Of a stretch of 64,000 nt of DNA, positions 26,234 through 33,961 are shown in pieces. The stretch is taken from contig DBPP01000002.1 in NCBI GenBank assembly GCA_002305575.1, positions 12,230 to 76,229 of the forward strand. Direction: 5' to 3'. Both the position numbers and the translations under genes were made by a program. The DNA comes from Ruminococcaceae bacterium UBA1417 (GTDB taxonomy: Bacteria > Bacillota > Clostridia > Oscillospirales > Acutalibacteraceae). The first letter of the stretch is position 1. Every line of letters begins with the position of its first letter. The notes under the pieces are model-generated. The model made no database searches. It was not told where the DNA came from and saw only the letters and a program-made list of their open reading frames with translations.

Positions 26234-27073
26234 ATGAGCGAAAACTGCACGCATGATTGCTCGAGCTGTGGCGAAGACTGCCCCTCCCGCCAGCAGCCGG
26301 AAAGCTTTCTTGCGCCGATGAATAAGATGAGCAAGGTGAAAAAGGTCATCGGTGTCGTCAGCGGCAAGGGCGGCGTCGGCAAGAGCCTTGTCACCTCCAT
26401 GCTGGCCGTCACGATGCAGCGCCGCAATCTCAAAACGGCGATTCTCGACGCGGACGTGACCGGCCCGTCGATTCCGAAGTGCTTTGGCATGCATGAAAAG
26501 GCGCAGGGCTGCGAAGACGGCCTATTCCCGGTCAATACAAAGACCGGCATTGAGGTTATGAGCATCAACCTGCTTCTGGAAGATGAGACGTCCCCGGTGG
26601 TCTGGCGCGGTCCGGTCATCGCCGGCGTCATCAAGCAGTTCTGGAGCGACGTCATTTGGAACGAGGTCGACTGCATGTTTGTCGATCTGCCTCCCGGAAC
26701 CGGCGATGCCCCGCTGACGGTGTTCCAGTCCATTCCGCTGGACGGCATCATCATCGTCACCTCCCCGCAGGAGCTTGTTTCCATGATCGTTTCCAAAGCT
26801 GTGGAAATGGCGCAGATGATGAACGTACCGGTGCTCGGCCTGATCGAGAACTACAGCTATGTCCAGTGCCCGAACTGCGGTGAGCGTTTCAAGGTATTCG
26901 GCGAAAGCCACATCGACGAGGTGGCGGCGAAGTACAACCTCAAGGTGCTCGGCCAGTTGCCGCTTGACCCGCAGATTGCCTCGCTGTGCGATCGCGGCGT
27001 GATCGAGTTGTTTGAGGGCGATTGGCTGGAAGCGGCGGCGGACGCTGTGGAGGCCGCGCACAAGGAAGCATAA
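26234..27073 (+). CDS. Mrp/NBP35-type iron-sulfur carrier P-loop ATPase
   Basis: The 279-residue protein has a deviant Walker A SGKGGVGKS (about residues 42-50), DADVTGPS, and the Walker B region VDLPPGTGDAP of the Mrp/NBP35 family, which ferries [4Fe-4S] clusters to apoproteins. An N-terminal Cys cluster (C5, C9, C12, C16) resembles the stable cluster site of NBP35. CPNCGE near residue 216 gives the CxxC that binds the transferred cluster. Its location between two Fe-S-heavy regions is suggestive, but it has its own promoter. Confidence 0.9.
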   Translation: MSENCTHDCSSCGEDCPSRQQPESFLAPMNKMSKVKKVIGVVSGKGGVGKSLVTSMLAVTMQRRNLKTAILDADVTGPSIPKCFGMHEKAQGCEDGLFPVNTKTGIEVMSINLLLEDETSPVVWRGPVIAGVIKQFWSDVIWNEVDCMFVDLPPGTGDAPLTVFQSIPLDGIIIVTSPQELVSMIVSKAVEMAQMMNVPVLGLIENYSYVQCPNCGERFKVFGESHIDEVAAKYNLKVLGQLPLDPQIASLCDRGVIELFEGDWLEAAADAVEAAHKEA

Positions 27074-27090
27074 GTTTCCGAAAAAAACAG

Positions 27091-27119
27091 TTGACAACGC
27101 GGTGTAAACCGAGTATAGT
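27091..27119 (+). promoter_or_regulatory. near-consensus sigma-A promoter of the T-box leader
   Basis: TTGACA (27091-27096) and TATAGT (27114-27119) are spaced by 17 nt. Transcription should begin near 27126. Confidence 0.9.
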
Positions 27120-27125
27120 AGTCTT

Positions 27126-27407
27126 GTTCCGAAAATTTAATATTCCAAAAGCGATGACGAAGACGGCGCGATCCGGTTTGTTTCAGAGAGTCGGCGGTTG
27201 CTGCGAGCCGATACAAAAGGAGCGAGTGCCCATCCCTTCCGAGCTGAAAGCCCCAAAGCCGCAAGGCAAGTAGATGCTTTCCGAGTTGTGCTGCGTGAGT
27301 GCATAGGGCTTCATGAGAGCCCGAAGAGTGGTCCCCTTGTTGGGGGCAATTTGAGTGGTACCGCGGATTTTCTCCGTCTCAAAGCGATTTGAGACGGAGT
27401 TTTTTTG
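27126..27407 (+). ncRNA. T-box riboswitch leader with terminator
   Basis: This is a tRNA-sensing leader of about 280 nt. Visible parts are a Stem I with AGAGAG (27185-27190), GCTGCGAGCC and CCGAG elements; the linker AAGTAG (27268-27273); and the T-box core TGAGTGGTACCGCGG (27352-27366). The intrinsic terminator has a 12-bp stem (27372-27383 with 27388-27399) and a T7 run. TGGT pairs with tRNA 3' ends ACCA, so the tRNA has discriminator A73 (Leu, Phe, Ala, Val, Ile, Tyr, Met, Lys; not Gly, Ser, Trp or Thr). By position the specifier could be CTG (27244-27246, Leu), but I am not certain. It controls the acyl-CoA synthetase gene. Confidence 0.9.
27372..27407 (+). terminator. T-box-regulated intrinsic terminator
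   Basis: A perfect 12-bp stem, a GCGA loop and seven T lie directly downstream of the T-box core. The anti-terminator and terminator are mutually exclusive. Confidence 0.9.
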
Positions 27408-27460
27408 TTTGGGATTTACCGCTTCGCCTTTGGAAAAAACACGGGAAAGGAATGATATAA

Positions 27461-29776
27461 ATGGCAAATGAAACACAGGTGGTCACATCCGAAAAGGCTG
27501 ACCTCAAAACACAACTCGCGGAGGTGGCGGAGCGCATCCGCACCATGCGCGAAATCATGGGCCTTTCCGAGGAGGAAATGGCGCAGCGGACCGGCGCGAC
27601 CGTCGAAGAGTACCGCAAATGTGAGCTGGGCGAGAACGATTTCAGCTTCACGTTCATCTACAAGTGCGCCGAGCGCTTCGGCATCGACCCCACGGATCTG
27701 ATCAAGGGTGTCAGCCCGACGCTTTCCACCTACACGGTTTCGCGTCGCGGCGAGGGCCTGCCGATCACGCGCCGCCACGGTTTCAAATACCTGAACCTTG
27801 CACCGCTCTTCAAGCAGAAGACGGCGGAGCCGTTCTATGTGACGATGCCGTACAACGAGGCGGAGCAGAACGTCGCCATCAAGCTCTCCACCCATCAGGG
27901 GCAGGAGATGGACATCATCGTCAAGGGCAAGATGCGCGTCCAGGTGGGCTCGCACATCGAAGAGCTCGGCGAAGGCGACACGATCTATTACAACAGCGGA
28001 ACGCCGCACGGCATGATTGCCATCGGCGGTGAAAGCTGCGAATTTTACGCGATTGTCATGCGGCCGGGCAAGGCGCTTGCACCGGAAAAGGACAAGTTTG
28101 CGGGTATCATTAAGGCCAAGCTTGCCCGCACGGAGCGCGAGACGGTTTCGAGCCCGTTTGTACACACGACGCTCGATGAGAACGGCATTCTCAAATCCAT
28201 CGCATTCACGAACGAGGAAAAATTCAACTTTGCGTTTGATATTGTCGACCGCCTTGCAGAAAAGGCGCCGGATAAGCTTGCGATGCTCTGGGTTTCGAAG
28301 CACCACGAGGAACGGCGCTTCACCTTCGACGATATGAAGCGCATGTCGAACAAAACGGCCAACTACTTTAAATCGCTCGGCATCGGCCGCGGTGACCGCG
28401 TCATGCTGGTGCTCAAGCGCCACTACCAGTTCTGGTTCTCCATCCTCGCGCTGCACAAGCTCGGCGCCATCGTCATTCCGGCCACGAATCTGCTCATGGA
28501 GCACGATTTTGATTACCGCTTCAAGGCGGCGGGTGTCAAGGCGCTCGTCTGTACGCCGGATGGTCAGGTGGCCGACGAGGCGATGCGCGCGGCGAAAAAC
28601 TGCGATACCGTGCAGTATCTCATCATGGCCAATGGCGCGCGCGAGGGCTGGCTTGATTTTGATGCAGGCGTAGAGGCGCAGAGCGACGTGTTTGAGCGCA
28701 CGGCAGACACTGCCTGTGGCAGCGACCCGATGCTCATGTTCTTTACCTCCGGCACGACCGGCTATCCGAAGATCGCCGAACACAACTTCAAGTACGCGCT
28801 CGGCCATTACATCACGGCGAAGTACTGGCACAACGTCAATCCCGAGGGCCTGCACTTTACGATCTCCGACACCGGATGGGGCAAGGCGCTCTGGGGCAAG
28901 CTTTACGGCCAGTGGATGTGTGAGGCGGCGATCTTCACCTACGATTTCGATAAATTCGACGCGCATGACATCCTGCCGATGTTCAAGCAGTATAACATCA
29001 CGACGTTCTGCGCGCCGCCGACGATGTACCGCTTCTTCATCAAGGAGGATCTCTCGAAATACGACCTCTCCTCGATCGAATACAGCACGACAGCCGGTGA
29101 AGCGCTGAACCCCGAGGTCTTCGAGCAGTGGAAGCGCGCGACGGGCCTGTCGATCTACGAGGGCTTCGGCCAGACGGAAACGACGCTTTCCATCTACAAT
29201 CCGGTGGGTTCCGTGCCGAAGTCGGGCTCCATGGGCGTGCCGAGTCCGCTCTATCATGTGGACCTCATTCTCCCGGATGGCACCCCGGCGCCGGTCGGCG
29301 AAACGGGCGAGATCGTCATCCGCACCGATAAGGGTGTGCCGTGCGGCCTGTTCATGGGATATTACGGCGACGAAGAAAAGACGCGTGAAGCGTGGAGCGA
29401 CGGCGTATACCACACGGGCGACACTGCGTGGCGCGATGAGGACGGCTATTTCTGGTATGTTGGCCGTACAGATGACGTCATCAAGTCCTCCGGCTACCGC
29501 ATTGGGCCGTTTGAGATCGAATCGGTCATCATGGAATTGCCGTACGTGCTCGAGTGCGCGGTTACCAGCGCGCCGGATCCGATCCGCGGCCAGGTGGTCA
29601 AGGCGTCCATCGTCCTGACGAAGGGTACCGAGGGCACCGAAGCGCTCAAGAAGGAAATCCAGACGTACGTCAAGACGAATACCGCACCGTACAAGTACCC
29701 GCGTATCGTCGAATTCCGCGATGAGCTGCCCAAGACGATCAGCGGCAAGATCCGCCGCGTCGAACTGAAGGGCTAA
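27461..29776 (+). CDS. HTH-cupin-acyl-CoA synthetase fusion protein
   Basis: The 771-residue protein has three parts: an XRE-type helix-turn-helix (about residues 24-83), a cupin_2 domain (about 140-200, GEGDTIYYNSGTPHG), and an AMP-forming acyl-CoA synthetase domain (about 230-771). Adenylation motifs are FFTSGTTGYPK, YEGFGQTET, YHTGD and the C-terminal PKTISGKIRR with the catalytic Lys. Sequence style is that of medium-chain or aryl-acid CoA ligases. HTH plus cupin is the layout of PuuR-like sensors, so the enzyme may also bind DNA or sense its substrate. It is controlled by the T-box upstream. The acid substrate is unknown. Confidence 0.88.
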   Translation: MANETQVVTSEKADLKTQLAEVAERIRTMREIMGLSEEEMAQRTGATVEEYRKCELGENDFSFTFIYKCAERFGIDPTDLIKGVSPTLSTYTVSRRGEGLPITRRHGFKYLNLAPLFKQKTAEPFYVTMPYNEAEQNVAIKLSTHQGQEMDIIVKGKMRVQVGSHIEELGEGDTIYYNSGTPHGMIAIGGESCEFYAIVMRPGKALAPEKDKFAGIIKAKLARTERETVSSPFVHTTLDENGILKSIAFTNEEKFNFAFDIVDRLAEKAPDKLAMLWVSKHHEERRFTFDDMKRMSNKTANYFKSLGIGRGDRVMLVLKRHYQFWFSILALHKLGAIVIPATNLLMEHDFDYRFKAAGVKALVCTPDGQVADEAMRAAKNCDTVQYLIMANGAREGWLDFDAGVEAQSDVFERTADTACGSDPMLMFFTSGTTGYPKIAEHNFKYALGHYITAKYWHNVNPEGLHFTISDTGWGKALWGKLYGQWMCEAAIFTYDFDKFDAHDILPMFKQYNITTFCAPPTMYRFFIKEDLSKYDLSSIEYSTTAGEALNPEVFEQWKRATGLSIYEGFGQTETTLSIYNPVGSVPKSGSMGVPSPLYHVDLILPDGTPAPVGETGEIVIRTDKGVPCGLFMGYYGDEEKTREAWSDGVYHTGDTAWRDEDGYFWYVGRTDDVIKSSGYRIGPFEIESVIMELPYVLECAVTSAPDPIRGQVVKASIVLTKGTEGTEALKKEIQTYVKTNTAPYKYPRIVEFRDELPKTISGKIRRVELKG

Positions 29777-29795
29777 ACACAACGACGAACCGGCG

Positions 29796-29832
29796 GGCCG
29801 GCATGCAGCGTTTGCTGTGTGCCGGCCTTTTT
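29796..29832 (+). terminator. terminator of the acyl-CoA synthetase gene
   Basis: GGCCGGCA pairs with TGCCGGCC, extended by GCAGC/GCTGT around a GTTT loop, then TTTTT. Confidence 0.88.
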
Positions 29833-29883
29833 GTGGTTTCGGGAAAATTCACGCGCTGTTCACAGATTTACGCGCTGTTGTAC

Positions 29884-29889
29884 TATAAT
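29884..29889 (+). promoter_or_regulatory. -10 box for the lipid kinase gene
   Basis: A perfect TATAAT is present. The best -35 (TTCACA) is 19 nt upstream, so strength is uncertain. Confidence 0.45.
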
Positions 29890-29961
29890 AAAATTGATCT
29901 TTTGTGCAGAAATGGGGGAAATGTGGTTCTGCCGGGTAAGCCGGTAGGACGTGCAGCCGGA

Positions 29962-30894
29962 ATGATGAACGAAGAACTTGTAAATTCCTTGCAAAAGGGG
30001 CGCCTGTTGTTGGTGGTCAACCCGTGTGCCGGCCATGCCAGAGGCCTTTTATATGCCGATCTTCTGGAGACGCGGCTGAAGCGCGCGGGGATCCCGGTCG
30101 TGCGGTGTGAGACGACCGAAACGGAAAATGGGGCGGGCTATGCGGCGACTGCGGCGCGGGCCGGCTGCCGCCGCATCGTCTGTATCGGCGGAGACGGCAC
30201 GCTGAACGCGGTCATCAATGGAATGCTGCGCGCCGGGGCGCCGCTGCCGGTGACGTATCTGCCGGCGGGGACGACGAACGATTTTGCGCGGACGCTGCAT
30301 TTGCCGCGGCGTCTGGGCGATATGTGTCGCGTTTTCACTGCTGGGCGCGATGTGGAAATCGACGCTGGTCGGTTCAATGGCAGCTATTTTTCCTATGTCG
30401 CATCCTTCGGCGCCTTCACAAAGTGCTCGTATGCCACGCCGCGCAGCTTGAAGCGCCTGTTCGGTCACCTCGCGTATGTGCTTGAGGGGATCAAGGATAT
30501 TGCCGCGCTTGAAGCCCGGCCCATAACCGTTGAGACGGACGACGGCGTCTATACGGGAGAGTATGTGTTCGGGGCGTTCAGCAACGCGCTTTCCATTGGC
30601 GGTACGCTGCATTACGACAGCGCGACTGTAGATATGAACGACGGAAAACTCGAAATGCTGTTGATCCGCAAGCCTGCCAACCTCGGGGAAATCCACCGGC
30701 TGCTTCAGGCGCTTGGCCGCGGCAGCTTTGACGATCCACTCTTTGATTTTACCGCGTCCTCTGCTTTTCATCTGCGCAGCACAAGCGGCTTCGACTGGTC
30801 TGTGGACGGCGAGCGTGCGTCTGCTGGCCCACAGGTGGAGATTTCGTGCATAAAAAGCGCGGTGCGCATTACGGTTCCGGCGAGAAAAGATTGA
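29962..30894 (+). CDS. diacylglycerol kinase-family lipid kinase
   Basis: The protein of about 310 residues belongs to the DgkB/YegS fold. It has the start strand LLLVVNPCAG, the nucleotide motif CIGGDGTLN near residue 79, and PAGTTNDFARTL (about residues 105-116). It phosphorylates diacylglycerol or a related lipid at the membrane, in phospholipid recycling. The start is uncertain. ATG 29962 puts the first strand at the usual distance but has only AGGA 12 nt upstream; GTG 29923, behind GGGGG, is the alternative. Confidence 0.85.
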   Translation: MMNEELVNSLQKGRLLLVVNPCAGHARGLLYADLLETRLKRAGIPVVRCETTETENGAGYAATAARAGCRRIVCIGGDGTLNAVINGMLRAGAPLPVTYLPAGTTNDFARTLHLPRRLGDMCRVFTAGRDVEIDAGRFNGSYFSYVASFGAFTKCSYATPRSLKRLFGHLAYVLEGIKDIAALEARPITVETDDGVYTGEYVFGAFSNALSIGGTLHYDSATVDMNDGKLEMLLIRKPANLGEIHRLLQALGRGSFDDPLFDFTASSAFHLRSTSGFDWSVDGERASAGPQVEISCIKSAVRITVPARKD

Positions 30895-30918
30895 TTTTTC
30901 GCAGAAAAAGTGTATAAT
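30891..30918 (+). promoter_or_regulatory. promoter of the ABC exporter operon
   Basis: TTGATT (30891-30896) and a perfect TATAAT (30913-30918) are spaced by 16 nt. The -35 box overlaps the end of the lipid kinase gene. Confidence 0.7.
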
Positions 30919-30977
30919 AGCAGAAGACTGTGCAGCGCGAAAAGCTGCGGCCTGCGCAGGGAAAGGAGTGGTGGACC

Positions 30978-31820
30978 GTGTCGGTCACAACCGCAAATAA
31001 GAAAGCCGGCGTGGGAGAGACGATCGGAACGATCCTGCGCGATCATATCGTTTACCGCAAACAGATCGTCAAGCTGGCGGTTTCGGACCTGCGCCGCACC
31101 TACCGCGCGTCGGCACTCGGGTGGGCCTGGGCGGTGATCAAGCCGCTTGTCACGATTTTCGTTTACTGGTTTGCCTTTTCAATTGGCCTGCGCAAGGGTG
31201 GAGATATCGCAGGGTATCCCTTCGTACTTTGGCTGATCTGCGGCATTGTGCCGTGGTTTTATATGAGCGAGATGCTCACGCTCGGTACGGAATGTATCCT
31301 GCGCAACCGGTACCTCGTCACCAAAATGAAGTATCCGGTTTCAACGATTCCGACCTTCACCAGCATTTCCAAGTTTACCGTGCACCTGATTCTGCTGGTG
31401 CTCACGATTCTGATCTTTATTCTGACCGGCAATATGCCGACCATTTACATGCTCCAGCTTCCGTTTTATATGGTGTGCAACTTCCTGTTCTTCACGGGTT
31501 GGGCGCTGTTTGCCGCGCCGATTGCCGCCATCAGCACGGATTTTTCCAATCTGGTTAAATCGTTTGTCACAGCGGTGTTCTGGCTTTCCGGCATCTTGTG
31601 GGAGGTCGATTCGATGCACCATGCGCTCGCGCGCCGTCTTCTGATGCTGAACCCCGTTACCTTTCTCTGCAATGGCTATCGCAATTGCTTTGTTTATAAG
31701 ACATGGTTCTTTGAACAGCCGAAGCGGCTTCTGTACTTTGCGGTAGCGCTCGTGGTGCTCTACGCGCTGGCATTCTGGAGTTATCGCCGCACGCGCAGCG
31801 AAATGGCCGATGTGCTTTGA
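30978..31820 (+). CDS. polysaccharide/teichoic acid-type ABC exporter permease (TagG-like)
   Basis: The 280-residue ABC-2 type permease has about six membrane helices and the N-terminal amphipathic region KLAVSDLRRTYRASALGWAW, characteristic of the TagG/Wzm/RfbA group that flips lipid-linked polymers. I chose the GTG start at 30978 because AAAGGAGTGG lies about 7 nt upstream. The ATP-binding subunit follows after 9 nt. Glycosyltransferases are encoded a few kilobases away but on the other strand. Substrate unknown. Confidence 0.88.
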   Translation: MSVTTANKKAGVGETIGTILRDHIVYRKQIVKLAVSDLRRTYRASALGWAWAVIKPLVTIFVYWFAFSIGLRKGGDIAGYPFVLWLICGIVPWFYMSEMLTLGTECILRNRYLVTKMKYPVSTIPTFTSISKFTVHLILLVLTILIFILTGNMPTIYMLQLPFYMVCNFLFFTGWALFAAPIAAISTDFSNLVKSFVTAVFWLSGILWEVDSMHHALARRLLMLNPVTFLCNGYRNCFVYKTWFFEQPKRLLYFAVALVVLYALAFWSYRRTRSEMADVL

Positions 31821-31829
31821 GGGGTGGAT

Positions 31830-32552
31830 ATGGACGATATAGCAATTCGTTTTACCAACGTTTCCAAAATTTACAAGCTGTATTCCAGCAGCCGCCGGCG
31901 CCTGCTCGGGCTCTTTTTCAAGCGCATTCCGCATAAGGAAAAGAAAGCGGTTCTTCATATGGATCTTACGATCCACCGTGGAGAGTCCGTGGCGATTCTC
32001 GGCCGCAACGGCGCGGGAAAATCGACGCTTTTGAAGATGATCACCGGCGTAACCTTCCCGACGGAGGGCGAAATTGAGGTCAACGGTATTGTCAGCGCGC
32101 TGCTCGAGCTGACGAGTGGCTTCGATCAGGAGTTTACCGGCCGCGAGAATATTTATCTCAAGGGCCGCATCCTTGGTCTGCCGGATGAGGAAATCGCGAA
32201 ACTGGAGCCGGAAATCGTTGAATTTGCGGAGCTGGAGGAATACATCGACCAGCCGGTGCGCACGTACTCGAGCGGTATGAAAGCGCGGCTCGGCTTTTCC
32301 ATCTGCGTGAATATCCATCCGGAAATCCTGATTGTCGACGAGGCGCTTTCGGTTGGCGACCGGGCGTTCCGCGACAAATGTATCCAGAAAATTGAAAGCA
32401 TCATGCAGGGCGACATCACGATGCTGTTTGTCACCCATGCCACCGAAACGGCGCGCGCGTTTTGTAAGCGCGGCGTCGTGATGAAGTCCGGCCGGATTGT
32501 ATTCGATGGCAGCATTGACGATGCGATCGCATACTACAACAAGAAGTACTGA
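31830..32552 (+). CDS. polysaccharide/teichoic acid-type ABC exporter ATPase (TagH-like)
   Basis: The 240-residue ATP-binding subunit has Walker A GRNGAGKST (about residue 55), signature YSSGMKARLGF, Walker B LIVDEALSVGD and the switch His in VTHA. The sequence SAIL-like GIVSALLELTSGFDQEFTGREN is typical of the O-antigen/teichoic acid exporters. It lacks the extra C-terminal binding domain of some Wzt proteins. ATG 31830 follows GAGGGG. Works with the permease directly upstream. Confidence 0.9.
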   Translation: MDDIAIRFTNVSKIYKLYSSSRRRLLGLFFKRIPHKEKKAVLHMDLTIHRGESVAILGRNGAGKSTLLKMITGVTFPTEGEIEVNGIVSALLELTSGFDQEFTGRENIYLKGRILGLPDEEIAKLEPEIVEFAELEEYIDQPVRTYSSGMKARLGFSICVNIHPEILIVDEALSVGDRAFRDKCIQKIESIMQGDITMLFVTHATETARAFCKRGVVMKSGRIVFDGSIDDAIAYYNKKY

Positions 32553-32581
32553 TGGAGTTAAGGGGGAGAAAACAGGCGCTT

Positions 32582-33055
32582 ATGAAAAGACTGGCTGCTC
32601 TGGCGCTTTTGGTTTTGCTGCTGATGCTGTCCGCCTGCACGGCGGGGGAAAACGGACAAACGATTGCCGGCGAACTGCCCGAAATTCTCGACCGCATCTA
32701 CGATACGGTCGATGTTGACGACGCGACGCGCGGTTTTCTGAAGACCGGTCTGGTCACGACGGACGTGGCTTCACAATCGATTGGGGACTACTTGGGGCTG
32801 GCGGATATGCCGGAGGCCCAGGCAGTGGCAAGCGAACCGGTATCGGAGGAAATCCCGTTTTTTGTGTGTCTGATGCGCATTTCAGGTGGCACAAACCCGG
32901 AGCGATTCCGAAAAAGTCTGTATCAGGCGGTTTCTCTTGCGTGTGCCGGCGCTCAGGAGGCGGTGCGCGTCGAAAGCGAGGGAGATCTGGTTCTTCTGGT
33001 CATGGCGGAAAATGCGGACAAATATGCGCAAGCGTTTTTTGCGCTTGCAGAATGA
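32582..33055 (+). CDS. small lipoprotein, possibly DUF4358-like
   Basis: The 157-residue precursor has a lipobox LSAC with the lipidated Cys at residue 19. The mature part is a compact alpha/beta domain ending in a repeated-helix segment (ERFRKSLYQAVSLACAGAQEAV, then MAENADKYAQAFFALAE). The arrangement recalls the DUF4358 lipoproteins of Clostridia, but the match is not firm. I chose ATG 32582, with AGGGGGAG upstream, over ATG 32552, which lacks a site. It is the last gene of the exporter unit. Confidence 0.65.
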   Translation: MKRLAALALLVLLLMLSACTAGENGQTIAGELPEILDRIYDTVDVDDATRGFLKTGLVTTDVASQSIGDYLGLADMPEAQAVASEPVSEEIPFFVCLMRISGGTNPERFRKSLYQAVSLACAGAQEAVRVESEGDLVLLVMAENADKYAQAFFALAE

Positions 33056-33059
33056 AAGG

Positions 33060-33082
33060 GCCCCGCGGCGTGCGGGGCTTTT
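33060..33082 (+). terminator. terminator of the exporter operon
   Basis: GCCCCGC pairs with GCGGGGC over a 5-nt loop, then TTTT, immediately after the lipoprotein stop. Confidence 0.85.
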
Positions 33083-33189
33083 CTGTTTGCCCTCTTGACG
33101 GAATGATGAAAAGCCGTTATCATGAAAACGCAGGCGGAACAGGCTGTAACGGCAATGCTCCGCAAGATAAGGTGAAAGGCAGGTATGGT

Positions 33190-33915
33190 ATGGTACATCC
33201 ATTTTCCCGGTCGGCGCTGCTTCTGGGTGCAGCGGCCATGGAAAAGCTGCGGCAGTCGCGCGTCGCGGTGTTCGGGGTTGGCGGCGTCGGCGGTTATGCG
33301 GTGGAGGCGCTGGCGCGCAGCGGCATCGGCGAACTGCATTTGATCGACAACGACACGGTGTCCCTGACGAATCTCAACCGGCAGATTCTCGCGCTGCACA
33401 GTACGCTCGGGCGTGCAAAGGTCGAAGTAATGCGCGAGCGTGTGCTGGATATCAATCCGGATTGCCGTGTTTATGCCTACCAGACCTTTTTCCTCCCGGA
33501 AACAGCCGGCGATTTTGATTTCACCAAGTTCGACTATGTTGTCGATGCCATTGACACTGTGGCCGGTAAAATTCAGATTGCGGTGTCCGCCCGTGAAGCC
33601 GGCGTGCCGGTGATCAGCGCGATGGGGGCGGGCAATAAGCTGGACCCCACCCGGTTTGAGGTCGCGGCGCTGGAGAAGACCAGCGTTTGTCCGCTGGCAC
33701 GCGTCATGCGGCGTGAACTGAAAAAGCGCGGCATTTCGGGCGTTAAAGTTGTGTACTCGCGGGAGGAGCCGACCGTGCCGTGCAGCGGTGTGGAGACGGA
33801 CGACGTGCACGAGGCGCGCCGGCAGACGCCGGGGAGCCTGCCCTTTGTGCCGTCGGCGGCCGGGCTGGTGCTTGCAAGCGCCGTCGTCTACGATCTGATC
33901 GGCGTGCAGCTTTGA
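33190..33915 (+). CDS. tcdA: tRNA threonylcarbamoyladenosine dehydratase (TcdA/ThiF family)
   Basis: The 241-residue E1-like enzyme cyclises t6A37 of ANN-decoding tRNAs to ct6A. It has the ATP-binding GVGGVGGYAVEALARSG (about residues 27-43), DNDTVSLTNLNRQ, a VVDAIDTVAGK segment and the conserved Cys in TSVCPLARVMRRELKKRG. ATG 33190 has AGGCAGGT upstream; a second ATG five bases earlier is out of frame. It is a single gene between the exporter unit and the glycosidase. Confidence 0.92.
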   Translation: MVHPFSRSALLLGAAAMEKLRQSRVAVFGVGGVGGYAVEALARSGIGELHLIDNDTVSLTNLNRQILALHSTLGRAKVEVMRERVLDINPDCRVYAYQTFFLPETAGDFDFTKFDYVVDAIDTVAGKIQIAVSAREAGVPVISAMGAGNKLDPTRFEVAALEKTSVCPLARVMRRELKKRGISGVKVVYSREEPTVPCSGVETDDVHEARRQTPGSLPFVPSAAGLVLASAVVYDLIGVQL

Positions 33916-33961
33916 GGCGGCGGAAAAGGCGGCCGAAAAACAACGGAAAGGAAGAAGCAGT

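Noticed and set aside
27416..29782. 788-codon minus-strand frame opposite the acyl-CoA synthetase
   Set aside because: It is an antisense shadow of a gene with clear adenylation motifs, and it would have to cross the T-box terminator region.
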